The notes: generated from the letters alone by a model not told the origin. DNA of 64,000 nucleotides from Candidatus Nitrotoga sp. SPKER (GCA_003402285.1 QFXG01000031.1:104713-168712); one strand, 5' to 3'; numbered from the stretch's first letter, positions 1-9,692 are shown. Numbers and translations are program-made.

Positions 1-2
1 CT

Positions 3-1373
3 GACCGGTTCATGGACATCGCCAATCTGGTCGGCCATACCTTGCTGGTTGGAACGACGCGGGTTGGTAAAACCAGAATGATGGAACTGTTGATTGGTCA
101 GGCGATCATTCGCAACGAAACCGTCATCATCATTGACCCGAAAGGGGATCATGCCTTGGCGGAAAACGCCAAACGGATATGTGCGGCGATGGGGCACCCG
201 GAGCGCTTCGTGTACTTTCATCCCGCCCACCCGGAGAAGTCCACGCCCATCGATCCGATGCGCAACTGGAATCGTCGAACCGAACTCGCCAGTCGGGTCG
301 CCGCTCTGATTCCATCCGAAACCGGCGCAGACCCGTTTGCGGCCTTTGGCTGGAAAGTGCTGAACGATATTGTGAATGGTTTGGTGGCAACGGGTGTGAG
401 CCCCAATCTGGTTCACATGAAGCGTTATATCGAGGGTGGCGCGGACAATTTGCTGCTGAACACGTTGCGCCATCACTTTATCGACACCGTGCCGGAATGG
501 GAGACGCGCTCCAGCAGTTTTGTGAAAAAACATCGTGACCGAATACTGGAAGCCTTTATCGGTTTCTACAGGCAGGTCGCCATCCACGAAGCGCAGTCGT
601 CGGACCTGGATGGCCTGATTTCCACCTTTGAGCATAATCGCGACCACTTCCAAAAGATGGTCGCATCGCTCATCCCGATTCTGTCCATGCTGACCTCCGA
701 GCCGCTGGCGGAGCTTCTGTCGCCGGAATTCAAAACAGGGGATCAAAAACACGCGACCGACATGGCGAAGATCATCAACAACAACCAGGTGCTTTATCTC
801 GGTCTTGATAGCCTGGCTGATGGCACGGTCGGGAGTGCCATAGGCTCAATCATGCTGGCCGATCTGACCGCAGTGGCCGGTGACCGTTATAACTACGGGA
901 TCGCCTCAAACAAGCCGGTCAATCTCTTCATCGATGAAGCGGCAGAGGTCATCAACCAGCCCACCATCCAGCTCATGAACAAGGGCGGCGGCGCGCTCTT
1001 CAGGGTGACGATTGCGGCGCAGACGTTCGCGGATTTTCCTGCGCGGCTCGGCGATGAGAACAAGGCTCGCCAGGTGCTCGCCAACATCAACAATCAGATT
1101 GTGCTGCGTGTGATTGACGCGGAGACGCAACAATACATCGCCGACAGCATGCCCAAGATCAAAGCCCAATCGCTGAGCATCAGGTACGGCCATGGCGTTG
1201 ATGCAAAAATCCAGGACGAATATCAGTCGTCCTATCAGGAATCCATGTTGGCGGAAGAAGTGGAACTGTTTCCCGCTGCAATGCTTGGCAACCTGCCTCC
1301 GCTGCACTTCCTGGCCAGGATGTCAGGCGGGCGGGTCATCAAAGGCAGATTGCCCATCTTGAAGGCCGAGTGA
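3..1373 (+). CDS. traD: Conjugative coupling ATPase TraD, 5'-truncated by window edge
   Basis: Type IV coupling protein of the SXT/TOL TraD subfamily, an inner-membrane-associated ATPase that delivers the relaxosome to the mating-pair channel. The frame stays open to the left edge (DRF before the first Met in the track), so that Met is internal and the N-terminal membrane part lies outside the window. Counting from it, the P-loop GTTRVGKT is at residues 14-21 and the Walker B stretch VNLFIDEAAE is near residue 305. The C-terminus is complete. The DUF4400 gene follows after one base, an order common in elements of this class. The family assignment is firm; the full length is unknown. Confidence 0.93.
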   Translation, partial: DRFMDIANLVGHTLLVGTTRVGKTRMMELLIGQAIIRNETVIIIDPKGDHALAENAKRICAAMGHPERFVYFHPAHPEKSTPIDPMRNWNRRTELASRVAALIPSETGADPFAAFGWKVLNDIVNGLVATGVSPNLVHMKRYIEGGADNLLLNTLRHHFIDTVPEWETRSSSFVKKHRDRILEAFIGFYRQVAIHEAQSSDLDGLISTFEHNRDHFQKMVASLIPILSMLTSEPLAELLSPEFKTGDQKHATDMAKIINNNQVLYLGLDSLADGTVGSAIGSIMLADLTAVAGDRYNYGIASNKPVNLFIDEAAEVINQPTIQLMNKGGGALFRVTIAAQTFADFPARLGDENKARQVLANINNQIVLRVIDAETQQYIADSMPKIKAQSLSIRYGHGVDAKIQDEYQSSYQESMLAEEVELFPAAMLGNLPPLHFLARMSGGRVIKGRLPILKAE

Positions 1374-1374
1374 C

Positions 1375-1977
1375 ATGGCAAAAGACCAGAAAGAGCAAGG
1401 GAGCTTTACTGCCCTATGGATGGTTCTTGCCTTGATCGTGGCAATCGGCACATGGATGTTCATTACCCCGGAACACCTGCTGAAATCACTTGCAGGTGAA
1501 CGCGCGTTTGTAACCGAACTGTCTGGGCAGCAAGCCGATCAGTGGATATTTGGCAAAATGATTTCGGTAAGCGCGGGTCAAATCCAGGGTATGTCGGATG
1601 CAATCAAAGATACACAAGACACGCCGGGCGCATTCAAAGAGTGGATTCAGAACCGGATTGTTGTAACGTGGTTGTGGGGTTCGTTGATCGTGTACCGCGT
1701 CAATCTGCTTATGCTGTTCTGGTTCATCCTGATGCCATTCACCATTGCGGTGGCGATAGACGGATATTCAACAAGGATGATACGCACCTTTCAGTTTTCT
1801 TCGCAGTCGCCCATTCGTCACCGGATAGGCGTGCTCATCTCCACGGTCGTGATGTTTGGCGTAGCAATCTGGCTGGTGCTACCGATACCATTGCCTTCAA
1901 TGGTTGCTCCTCTGGCGATTGTATCCATCGGCTGGGCGACTTGGATGTGGGTCAGCAATTTGCAGAAACGGATTTAG
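1375..1977 (+). CDS. DUF4400 integrating conjugative element membrane protein
   Basis: A 200-aa membrane protein with about four hydrophobic segments: near residues 11-30, 101-127, 148-170 and 175-192. It matches the DUF4400 family of conjugative-element membrane proteins, which typically lie directly after traD. No enzymatic motif is visible. The start is one base after the traD stop, which suggests translational coupling. A role in the mating channel or pilus assembly is inferred from position only. Confidence 0.8.
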   Translation: MAKDQKEQGSFTALWMVLALIVAIGTWMFITPEHLLKSLAGERAFVTELSGQQADQWIFGKMISVSAGQIQGMSDAIKDTQDTPGAFKEWIQNRIVVTWLWGSLIVYRVNLLMLFWFILMPFTIAVAIDGYSTRMIRTFQFSSQSPIRHRIGVLISTVVMFGVAIWLVLPIPLPSMVAPLAIVSIGWATWMWVSNLQKRI

Positions 1978-1979
1978 GG

Positions 1980-2483
1980 ATGCTGGCATTCACCCATATT
2001 GCAGCGGGTTGTGCATCGTCGTTACTTGTCTCAGGCGCGCTCAACGCGTCGTCCTCGCAGACGATACTTATGCTCGGTGGCGGAATCCTTGGCAGCATGA
2101 TGCCGGACATCGATCACCCGCAAAGCGCATTTGGCAAACGTGTTCTGCCGCTCTCGATACCGATTGCAACAGTGTTCGGGCATCGCGGTATCACCCACAG
2201 CCTGCTGGCCGTTGTCGGCATGTCTGGATTGATCTGGTGGGCGTTCAATTCTGCGCACTGGCAGCAAGGATATGCCGTGCCGATGGTGATTGGAATTGCA
2301 ACCGGCTACCTGTCTCACCTTGCTGGCGACTGGCTCACCAACTCGGGTGTACCGCTGTTGTGGCCAATCAAAAGGCGGTTCGTTTCGCCGCTCAGGTTAT
2401 GCACAGGTGATCTGCGCGAGTATCTGTTGGCATTCGGGATGTATGGCTGGTCATTGGTGGAATGTTTAAGAATGCTGAAGTGA
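1980..2483 (+). CDS. YdjM-like membrane-bound metal-dependent hydrolase (DUF457)
   Basis: The track opens this frame at 1542, but the credible start is ATG 1980, two bases after the DUF4400 stop, giving 167 aa that begin MLAFTHIAAG. Conserved polar motifs sit among several membrane segments: an N-terminal His, MMPDIDHPQS, GHRGITHS and SHLAGDW, the last followed by LLWP. This is the signature of the DUF457/YdjM family of inner-membrane proteins with predicted metal sites. Relatives are frequent in SXT/R391-like transfer regions. The substrate is unknown. Confidence 0.75.
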   Translation: MLAFTHIAAGCASSLLVSGALNASSSQTILMLGGGILGSMMPDIDHPQSAFGKRVLPLSIPIATVFGHRGITHSLLAVVGMSGLIWWAFNSAHWQQGYAVPMVIGIATGYLSHLAGDWLTNSGVPLLWPIKRRFVSPLRLCTGDLREYLLAFGMYGWSLVECLRMLK

Positions 2484-2532
2484 ATAATCCAGACGGTGCG
2501 CTGTGGGCGCTTCTTGCAGTAAATGCGTTCCG

Positions 2533-2552
2533 ATATATTGACATATATTGAC
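2533..2552 (+). promoter_or_regulatory. Tandem 10-bp repeat upstream of abiE
   Basis: ATATATTGAC occurs twice head-to-tail, and each copy is followed by A, so two TTGACA hexamers (2538-2543 and 2548-2553) stand upstream of the abiE start. They could be alternative -35 elements or a repressor site. No strong -10 is obvious at 17 bp. AbiEi proteins are known as DNA-binding autorepressors, so an operator here is plausible but unproven. Confidence 0.35.
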
Positions 2553-2575
2553 AACTACCGATGTTATGGAACAAT

Positions 2576-3184
2576 ATGACGGTTATGAACAAGCTTGCCG
2601 AAAATCTGCTCGACCTGGCTCGAAACAAAGGACTGATACGTCCGTGTGATCTGGCACCGCTGGGTATTCCGCGTGTTTCGCTGACGCGCGCTGTCCGTCG
2701 CGGGCAGCTAGAGCGTGTCGGGCGCGGTCTTTATGGGTTGCCTGGGCGCGTAGTGTCAACCCAAGGATCGCTGTCGGAAGTGTCACGCAAGGTTCCCAAA
2801 GGGGTTGTCTGCTTGCTCTCTGCCCTCCGTTTTCACAACCTGTCTACCCAAGCGCCTTTTGAGGTGTGGCTGGCGGTTGAAAACAAGGCCGTCAAACCGA
2901 AGCTCGATTACCCGCCGCTGCGTATTGTGCGTTTCTCTGGTGCGGCGTTTACCGAGGGGGTCGAGGAACACGTCGTGGATGGCGTGACTGTCCGCGTCAC
3001 CGGTGTTGCAAAGACTGTTGCCGACTGTTTCAAATACCGCAACAAGATCGGCCTCGATGTCGCACTTGAAGCACTGCGAGAGGCTTGGCATGCAAAACGA
3101 ATGACGAGTGATGATATTTGGTACTACGCCAAGGTCTGCCGCGTGGCCAACGTGATGCGCCCGTATCTGGAGAGCCTGGCATGA
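2576..3184 (+). CDS. abiEi: AbiEi-family type IV antitoxin
   Basis: A ~202-aa antitoxin with an N-terminal winged-helix region (RPCDLAPLGIPRVSLTRAV, then GLYGLPG) and an AbiEi C-terminal domain. AbiEi proteins repress their own operon and neutralise the AbiEii nucleotidyltransferase. Three in-frame ATGs (2561, 2576, 2585) are close together; 2576 has a GGA upstream at reasonable spacing and is preferred. The stop overlaps the toxin start by four bases (ATGA), the usual arrangement of this pair. It is cargo inserted after the traD cluster. Confidence 0.85.
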   Translation: MTVMNKLAENLLDLARNKGLIRPCDLAPLGIPRVSLTRAVRRGQLERVGRGLYGLPGRVVSTQGSLSEVSRKVPKGVVCLLSALRFHNLSTQAPFEVWLAVENKAVKPKLDYPPLRIVRFSGAAFTEGVEEHVVDGVTVRVTGVAKTVADCFKYRNKIGLDVALEALREAWHAKRMTSDDIWYYAKVCRVANVMRPYLESLA

Positions 3185-4092
3185 GCGTTCAGAATATGGG
3201 CGCATCCATTCGCAACCGGCTGCTCGATAAGGCGCGTACAGAAAAGCTGGACTTCAACCTATTGCTGACGCGTTATGCACTGGAGCGCATGCTGTATCGT
3301 TTAAGCATCTCGGCACAGTACGATCAATTCCTGCTCAAGGGGGCGTTGCTGTTCGATTTGTGGTTCGATGTGCCGCATCGTCCGACCCATGATGCTGATT
3401 TGCTCGGTTTTGGTTCACCTGAAATTCCTCATCTGGAAGAGGTTTTTCGTAATATCAGCCGCATTAAAGTCGAGGATGGCATCGTGTTCCAGCCTGATTC
3501 CGTGAAAGGTATCGAAATTCGCAAGGAGGCCAACTACGCGGGCGTTCGGATCACGCTGACGGGCTTGCTGGATAGTGCCCGCTGCCCAATACAGGTGGAT
3601 GTCGGGTTCGGTGATGCCGTTGTGCCCGGTCCTGAAGATGTGAGGTATCCGATCATTTTGACCGGTTTGCCAGAGCCGCAACTGCGGGCCTATCCTCGAT
3701 ACACGGTTGTTGCGGAAAAGCTGGAGGCGTTGACATCGCTTGGCATATTAAACAGTCGAATGAAAGATTTTTTCGATCTCTGGGTGCTGGCGAAATATTC
3801 TGATTTCGATGGTGAGTTACTGTCACGGGCAATCGCGGCTACCTTCGAACGTCGGCGCACAGGGTTTCCAGAAGGAATATCTATTGGGCTGAGCGACGAA
3901 TTCATTAACGATAATCAGAAGAACAAGCAGTGGCAGGCCTTCCTGCGCAAGAACGCACTGGATCCGATGCCGCTGGCGACGGTAATCAGTGATCTTCGAG
4001 AATTTTTGCTGCCGGTGTTGGTGGCCGCAGCAAAGAGCAGCAGGCACGACATGGTCTGGCGGGCAGGGCTGGGTTGGCGAAAGAATGGGTAA
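3181..4092 (+). CDS. abiEii: AbiEii-family nucleotidyltransferase toxin
   Basis: A 303-aa toxin. The track frame begins inside abiEi; the coupled ATG at 3181 is the sensible start. Motifs match the AbiEii DUF1814 nucleotidyltransferase family: KGALLFDLW (53-61), the acidic RPTHDADLL (67-75) and, further on, VVAEKLEAL followed by MKDFFDLW. In known systems this toxin inhibits growth on phage infection or antitoxin loss; characterised relatives act as GTP-binding or tRNA-modifying nucleotidyltransferases. Here it could serve both phage defence and element stabilisation. Confidence 0.87.
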   Translation: MSVQNMGASIRNRLLDKARTEKLDFNLLLTRYALERMLYRLSISAQYDQFLLKGALLFDLWFDVPHRPTHDADLLGFGSPEIPHLEEVFRNISRIKVEDGIVFQPDSVKGIEIRKEANYAGVRITLTGLLDSARCPIQVDVGFGDAVVPGPEDVRYPIILTGLPEPQLRAYPRYTVVAEKLEALTSLGILNSRMKDFFDLWVLAKYSDFDGELLSRAIAATFERRRTGFPEGISIGLSDEFINDNQKNKQWQAFLRKNALDPMPLATVISDLREFLLPVLVAAAKSSRHDMVWRAGLGWRKNG

Positions 4093-4113
4093 GGCCAAAC
4101 TGGGAATTTGGCC
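4093..4113 (+). terminator. Hairpin after abiEii
   Basis: GGCCAAA and TTTGGCC form a perfect 7-bp stem with a 7-nt loop directly after the abiEii stop. It lacks a T-run, so it is a weak candidate terminator between the abiE operon and the convergent STAND gene. The rest of the gap up to 4355 shows no recognisable gene. Confidence 0.4.
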
Positions 4114-4355
4114 ATCTACAAAACACTAGGAACAAACCGTCAATAGAATCGCTTCGACCATCCATTTCTCGGCCTCAGCAGCCGCTTAAAGTTTGTCAGA
4201 TTCAGCTAGTCGCGTGTGTCTGTTATTGAGCACATCGAACAGGGGGTTTTAAGCCGAAGAAAATGATAGCGACATTATTTTATGCATGGGTGATGTAGCG
4301 CGATTGTTCAAAATGAAACATTGAACCGCCCTCAGTTAACTTGTGGGGTCTAGTG

Positions 4356-7300
4356 CTACTGAGTCGTTGGTGCCGTGCAATCGATAGCAAAGACAATTAA
4401 TTCCTGAATGCCTGGAAAATCAGCTTTGATGAGGCGGGCTTGTTCCTGCAAGTAGGTCACGAGAGCTGAGATCGGTTGCTTTTTCAAACCATCTGGGATG
4501 TCCCAAGTTTTCTCATCGAGACGGCATAGGACCAAGATGCCATGACTGCTGTTATAGCCCTTCAGGTATTGGTCAACGATTTGCGTTTTTAGCGTTTTGG
4601 CGAGTGAGTTCGCGGAATAGCTTCTCCCCGCATTCACCGGCTTAATCTCAATGCAGACATTACCTAGTGGGCAGCCAAGTTGAATATCTGTCTTTTTGTC
4701 ATCGTCCACCTCCTCCTCCCGGTGAACACTAAACCGTCGGTTGGGTGTGTCTCGGAATCGCGCGGCCAGCCAGCGTTGTATGTGCTTTTCTGGCATGCTC
4801 AGACTGAAAAGGTCTCGTTCGCTGAAGGGCCCTTCCTCAATGCCCTTTTTAATTTCCTCCAGCCGCGCCATAACTTGCTGGAAGAGCTGAACTTCGCTTC
4901 TTGGCTCAGTGAGGAATGGCGAGCTAATTGCTCTAAGGTCGCTTGGATCAATCTGTGCAGTTAGATTTGCCTCCAGAGTTGCGTGCTCATATATTCGGGC
5001 ACCTAACCAGCTCTTCCTATGCTGGTTAACTTCTGTGGTAGCAAGCTCGGTCAAAGCTCGGTGAGCAATAATGCCTCGAATTTGCACCAGCACTCCCGGA
5101 ATGGCCTCTCGAAACTGCGCAATCGGGTGCCCTCCGAATATTCCAGCATCCTCATCCGCAACGGGCGTTCCTGGTGGCGGGGAGTGTTTCATCAGTAAAG
5201 TATCCATCCGCAACAGAACTTCGACGGATGTGCTGCACAACTGCTTCCTCTCCCAATTACAGTCGCACATCGCCTTGGCGAAGTCCTTGACCTGCGTTTC
5301 TGCGGTGGTGCCAAGCCCAGTAACAAACACCTCAAACCAAGTCCACGCACTATGTGCATCTTCTTCCAGCCATATGCTAAGCCAGCGCATCTCCCCAATC
5401 AAGCCGTCGCTGCCAATCGACTTAAGCAGCATAGAGCGGCACAGATCCGCAATTGCATTCGGGGTAATGAGAGCATCCTCTCGAAGAGCGTCAACAACGG
5501 CCCTGACCGTTTCCGAGCGAGTTATACGGCCCTCCGTAACCATTGCCGCGAGCGGTCGAATCAATATCGAACGCACTCCTGTCGAGCAACGCAAGACCAT
5601 TTCAAGAGTACTACGTAAGCGATAAACATCTGTCACAGACAGAGCACCATTACAAATCCACGGGTGAAGGGCATCGCAAACGGCAGAGCCATGGGTAGAC
5701 GTCAAACTCTCAAACCAACTTGGTGGACCATTTAGTTCCCAAACAGAGAGTCGCGCAGCCCGGGCAGCGTCTTTCTCTGTTAGCGCTGCGATGTCCAAGC
5801 TCTCTGCAAGTAGTGTATGCAGCCCAGCTAATGCTGAGATGGCCTTCCAAGGCACCGAGCCGTTTAGATAGTCTGCCGGGTTTGGCGTTTCGGCACTCGC
5901 CCATACCACCTTGAGTCCATCAGCTAGGGCATCGGCGACGTCCTGACCAAAGGCTTTTGCGATCACTTCGTAGTCAACACAAGTAAGGCTCTTAAGGGCT
6001 GAATGATTATAAGAGTAATGGATAAGCCAATGGAGTGTATCTGGGTACGTCGCGTCTCGAATATGTTGAATACCATCGCGGATTTTGGACTTGTTGGCTT
6101 TATTCGTAGCAAGTTTCGCGCGCTTACGTTGTCGCTGTTCTGCCTTAAATGAGCGCATCTGTTGCACACCCTTGATGCACCCCGCACGCTGTTGCGCGAT
6201 GTCTATGCATCGCGCTCCGCCTTCAGGGCCTGCTTCAAGAGATGTGAGAGATATTTTGCGTGCTGAACCTCGCAAGTTTCGGAATACAATTTCTTTTGCT
6301 ACGGCAAACCATACGGTGCGTTCGTCTAAGTTAGAGCATATATCGTTTGCTCGCCTAATCAGTTCAGGCAGGTCCGTGCCACAAAAACTGACAATACAAT
6401 TGGTACCCCATGTCAACCTGCTTGTTGAGAGCATGATGTCTTTTGATTGCGCAATCGAGAACCCCAGTTGCCAGCGCAACATCGGATGTTTGGCAATCAG
6501 GCCGTGAATTCGATTTAATTCCTGAGGGTTAGTAAAGCCTGTGTCTCGGTGTATCTCTATGAGTTCCGAAGCATTCAGGCAAACCACCGGATATTCATCG
6601 AGTGTCGTCGGCAAAATGTTCAATAGCCGTTCAATACAGTCAGGCAGCACATCCAATAGCCATGCACGCTCAGGCTGATTTGAATCAGGATACTTTGCAA
6701 ATCGCTGACCTTCTTCTGGTGTGGGCAATGCGGCAACAACAGCCTCAAGAATCAAAACTGCTGAGTCTGCAGATGCGGTTGGGAGCATGTCAGTCTTTAT
6801 GGCTAGTGACATAGGTCCATAGCTCTCTTCAGAGGTGCTATTGGCGAATACCTTGCTAAGTTCGTCAGCCGTGAGCTTCTCCCAGTCGACAATTGTAATC
6901 ACTGATGCGATAAGCTCGTTCGAAGTCAGTGTGCCGGCCAACAGGTCAGCCAAAAAGGCTTGGCGCTGATCGTGTGTCGCAATCGTCTGCAGGGCATCAA
7001 TCGCATACCGGCACTCTCGCGGGGGCGCAGACGCATTCTTGTAGATGCCAAACACAGTTTCAGCACAATCAGTCAGTCGGGCGTGCTTAATTATGGGCAT
7101 GAGGGCAATTCTGACTTGGGAAGGAAGTTCCGTGTCAGCGAGCAGTGCGGCGACTCGTCCAGAGGGCAAGCATTTGCCAACACGCCTGAACTCGCTCGCA
7201 TTGTTGTACCAGTCTGTTTTTAATCCGCTTTTGAGCCGTTGCACATACCCCAAAAATGCCTGATCCACAGTTAAAACATCCCATGCCTCGGGGTCACCAT

Positions 7301-8615
7301 CAAAGAGAATCATTTCTGGGAAGTGGTACGTAACCCACTCGCGGATTCTTACATTAAAGGCTGCAAGCCAGCACAGCGTCCAACGATGGGGACTGATCAG
7401 AACCATCTCTTCAAAGGGCGACGCAGCAAATAAAAATAGCACTCGATGGAACGGCATTCCAGTTGCGATTTGTCGGTTTACCCAACAAGCGGCAAGATAT
7501 TCGCGCACAGAGCGGTGGTGAAATTTGACCCGACCAAAGGTCGCCTCGTCGAAAATTGCTGACGCGAGTAATCGAGTGACTTCAACCGTAGTCCAATCAG
7601 TTAATATTTCCCGTGGCATGAACTCATCTGGGCGAAGAGTCGATGTCGACCCCGCTTCGACAAACGCGCGCCCAGAAAATACGGATGCGGCAGCCAACTC
7701 TTCTGCACCCCTACGAAGTTGATCCAGTGAAAGGACAGCGCCAGTAGTTTGGTAACTCGGGTTCATTTCAGTTAGCCGATTGGCGACGTTGGCTTCGATA
7801 AGTTCGAGATAAGTGCCAAGGCTACCTTTCTGATTCCACAGGCTCACCATCCATCGCAAGTCCAGTGGTCTTGTCGCCATATAGTCGTATTGCCCGTCAT
7901 CAATAGCGGCCCAAAATGCCGGTGTGTTCTCCACACTCAAAGCCTCAGCGAGTTTGAATGCCTCCGGTCTTGAGAGTGGGTCGAGAGAAACAACAAATGC
8001 TTCCGGTTGTATATCGCTGGTAGGCTGATCAACATTAACGGTTGGCATCTCCTCACTGAATTCGCTTTCCGGTACCACACTTGCTGCGCGACGAGCTGCT
8101 TCAATTGGGAAAACGAGATATTCATCTACCGTGGCTCGCACTTCGACGATGGACCAGTCAGTCCATCGGCTGGAAATGGCGATTCGCACACAGCCGAAAT
8201 GTAGACGCAGGCTCGCTTGAACGACCGTAAGTGCTTTCTTGAATGCGGCGTGGCTGGTTAGACGCGCTTCGTCAACAGCGTCCAGAAAGAAGTAGCCATC
8301 TTTTGATGATGCCTGCCACTTCGCGTAGGCGGATGCTGATTGCCCCAGAGCTAAACCCCAGGACTCGAGATCGGCCAGTTGATTGAGTTCGATGAAGAAC
8401 GCAGCTTTACCTTCTGTTTGTAGTCTTTTAACCTCGTTCTTGAATTCGATTGTTTTGCCGATACCGGCCTCGCCCACGACAACCGTCACGTGTTTATCGT
8501 GAAGTATTTTCCAAGTGAGTTTGCCGCTGCCTTGATCAAGGTAATGTCCCCAGTCGAAGTTATCCTCGGCCTGATCCTTGGGAATAGAGAAGGTGCGCTG
8601 AAGATCTACTTGCAT
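4356..8615 (-). CDS. STAND/NACHT-like NTPase with C-terminal PD-(D/E)XK nuclease motif
   Basis: A 1419-aa single-gene protein transcribed against its neighbours. The N-terminus carries a P-loop GEAGIGKT (48-55), a Walker B block GYFFLDAVDEAR (108-118) and a sensor-type IAISSR (145-150), the layout of STAND/NACHT ATPases. A long leucine- and alanine-rich middle, probably helical repeats, has no motif I can name. Near the C-terminus, D1310 and EIK 1323-1325 in a strand-like setting fit a PD-(D/E)XK nuclease core. Antiviral STAND proteins (Avs, bNACHT) sense phage proteins and trigger an effector. By analogy this would be a defence gene with a nuclease effector, but with the effector at the opposite end from classic Avs proteins. 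Function is inferred. Confidence 0.7.
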   Translation of the reverse strand: MQVDLQRTFSIPKDQAEDNFDWGHYLDQGSGKLTWKILHDKHVTVVVGEAGIGKTIEFKNEVKRLQTEGKAAFFIELNQLADLESWGLALGQSASAYAKWQASSKDGYFFLDAVDEARLTSHAAFKKALTVVQASLRLHFGCVRIAISSRWTDWSIVEVRATVDEYLVFPIEAARRAASVVPESEFSEEMPTVNVDQPTSDIQPEAFVVSLDPLSRPEAFKLAEALSVENTPAFWAAIDDGQYDYMATRPLDLRWMVSLWNQKGSLGTYLELIEANVANRLTEMNPSYQTTGAVLSLDQLRRGAEELAAASVFSGRAFVEAGSTSTLRPDEFMPREILTDWTTVEVTRLLASAIFDEATFGRVKFHHRSVREYLAACWVNRQIATGMPFHRVLFLFAASPFEEMVLISPHRWTLCWLAAFNVRIREWVTYHFPEMILFDGDPEAWDVLTVDQAFLGYVQRLKSGLKTDWYNNASEFRRVGKCLPSGRVAALLADTELPSQVRIALMPIIKHARLTDCAETVFGIYKNASAPPRECRYAIDALQTIATHDQRQAFLADLLAGTLTSNELIASVITIVDWEKLTADELSKVFANSTSEESYGPMSLAIKTDMLPTASADSAVLILEAVVAALPTPEEGQRFAKYPDSNQPERAWLLDVLPDCIERLLNILPTTLDEYPVVCLNASELIEIHRDTGFTNPQELNRIHGLIAKHPMLRWQLGFSIAQSKDIMLSTSRLTWGTNCIVSFCGTDLPELIRRANDICSNLDERTVWFAVAKEIVFRNLRGSARKISLTSLEAGPEGGARCIDIAQQRAGCIKGVQQMRSFKAEQRQRKRAKLATNKANKSKIRDGIQHIRDATYPDTLHWLIHYSYNHSALKSLTCVDYEVIAKAFGQDVADALADGLKVVWASAETPNPADYLNGSVPWKAISALAGLHTLLAESLDIAALTEKDAARAARLSVWELNGPPSWFESLTSTHGSAVCDALHPWICNGALSVTDVYRLRSTLEMVLRCSTGVRSILIRPLAAMVTEGRITRSETVRAVVDALREDALITPNAIADLCRSMLLKSIGSDGLIGEMRWLSIWLEEDAHSAWTWFEVFVTGLGTTAETQVKDFAKAMCDCNWERKQLCSTSVEVLLRMDTLLMKHSPPPGTPVADEDAGIFGGHPIAQFREAIPGVLVQIRGIIAHRALTELATTEVNQHRKSWLGARIYEHATLEANLTAQIDPSDLRAISSPFLTEPRSEVQLFQQVMARLEEIKKGIEEGPFSERDLFSLSMPEKHIQRWLAARFRDTPNRRFSVHREEEVDDDKKTDIQLGCPLGNVCIEIKPVNAGRSYSANSLAKTLKTQIVDQYLKGYNSSHGILVLCRLDEKTWDIPDGLKKQPISALVTYLQEQARLIKADFPGIQELIVFAIDCTAPTTQ

Positions 8616-9158
8616 GGCTCTTAATGTTGTGGCGTCAGAATATTAGGGTAGAGAGTATGCCAAGAATTACAGATGCATACCAATTGATGGGTTCCGAGAG
8701 ACAAAATAAATGGTACTGAATTGCATAGGTTTGTGTTGGCCAGAAATCCTGAATTTGAACTAGAAAACAGCAGTACGCACCATACCACTTATGCATGTGT
8801 TGCATCGCACAGTTGAACTTACACCGAAGAGTAGCCGCTCGCCGCAAACGAGATGAGACCGTGTTCAAAGTTGTTACTTGACCGCCACTTCATGTTGAAA
8901 CCAATGACCGCTTTATATCCATAAACTGCTCCCACAAATCCTCGAAAATCCAGTGGCGCTTTTGAACCATTTTAGGTGACCGATTTTGCATCGTTATAGG
9001 TGGTAGGTTTGTGATTGTAATGAGTGTCACTGCCGTGTTGGATACGTTATCCAAAATAATCACCGTTCACACCACCCCATAAATTGCAACACAGATTCTG
9101 CGCATAATTGCTCAGAACCCACCTGATTTTTTTATGCTTCCCGCGCAACAATTGTTGC
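8616..9158. other. Divergent intergenic region between STAND gene and traF
   Basis: No convincing gene is visible; the 77-aa minus-strand ORF here has no family character. It should hold the promoters of the STAND gene (minus) and of the traF-traI operon (plus). A short dyad GGATA-cgt-TATCC at 9040-9052 lies upstream of traF and could be an operator. A 26-codon minus-strand reading near 8893-8973 looks protein-like but is too short to support. Confidence 0.4.
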
Positions 9159-9689
9159 ATGGAAGACATTCAATCCCTCAAGGCGTTATTCTGGTTTTCA
9201 GGCAAGATGGATGTGCTGTACGAGCATCTATGCCGCCAGTACAAAGCCTACATCTTGCTGCTGCTTACCTATCTCGCTTTCTCGTTGCGCTTTGAGTTTG
9301 CCGTCAACGTAAGCCGAAGTCTGCCGGGTACGCTGTACCTCATAGAGAAGGGAGAGCTTCCCAAACGAGGGGAGTATGTCGCCTTCAACTACCAGAGCAA
9401 TTTTCTGTACCCACAAGGCACACGATTCTTGAAGCGCGTCATGGGTACAGCGGGCGATTCTGTTGAATCTCGCGACCACAAATACTATGTCAATGGGACG
9501 TTCGTGGGTGAGGCAAAATCAACGACCAGCACCGGGCGACCGATTCGGGAGCTGGGTTTCAATGGCGTCATCCCCGCTGCTCACTACTATGTAATGGCCG
9601 ATCACCTGCTGAGTCTTGATTCCCGGTATGAAGCGGTCGGATTGGTGTCAGCCAGCCACGTCATTGGCAAGGCGTTCAAGCTGTTCTGA
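9159..9689 (+). CDS. traF: S26-family conjugative signal peptidase TraF
   Basis: A 176-aa membrane-anchored serine protease of the TraF/LepB type, which processes pilin or other secreted transfer proteins. The track starts at TTG 9108, but ATG 9159 gives the usual length. A transmembrane segment (about 30-42) precedes the nucleophile region SRSLPGTLY (52-60), and FLKRVMGTAGD (90-100) holds the candidate general-base Lys92. The gene sits four bases upstream of traI. Assignment is good; the exact start is uncertain because no strong ribosome site is seen. Confidence 0.8.
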   Translation: MEDIQSLKALFWFSGKMDVLYEHLCRQYKAYILLLLTYLAFSLRFEFAVNVSRSLPGTLYLIEKGELPKRGEYVAFNYQSNFLYPQGTRFLKRVMGTAGDSVESRDHKYYVNGTFVGEAKSTTSTGRPIRELGFNGVIPAAHYYVMADHLLSLDSRYEAVGLVSASHVIGKAFKLF

Positions 9690-9692
9690 TTC

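Noticed and set aside
1542-1979. N-terminal extension of the YdjM-like ORF
   Set aside because: It overlaps the DUF4400 gene in another frame; the family homology begins at ATG 1980.
8635-8868. 77-codon minus-strand ORF upstream of the STAND gene
   Set aside because: No ribosome site or family resemblance; cysteine-rich translation typical of non-coding A+T-rich DNA.
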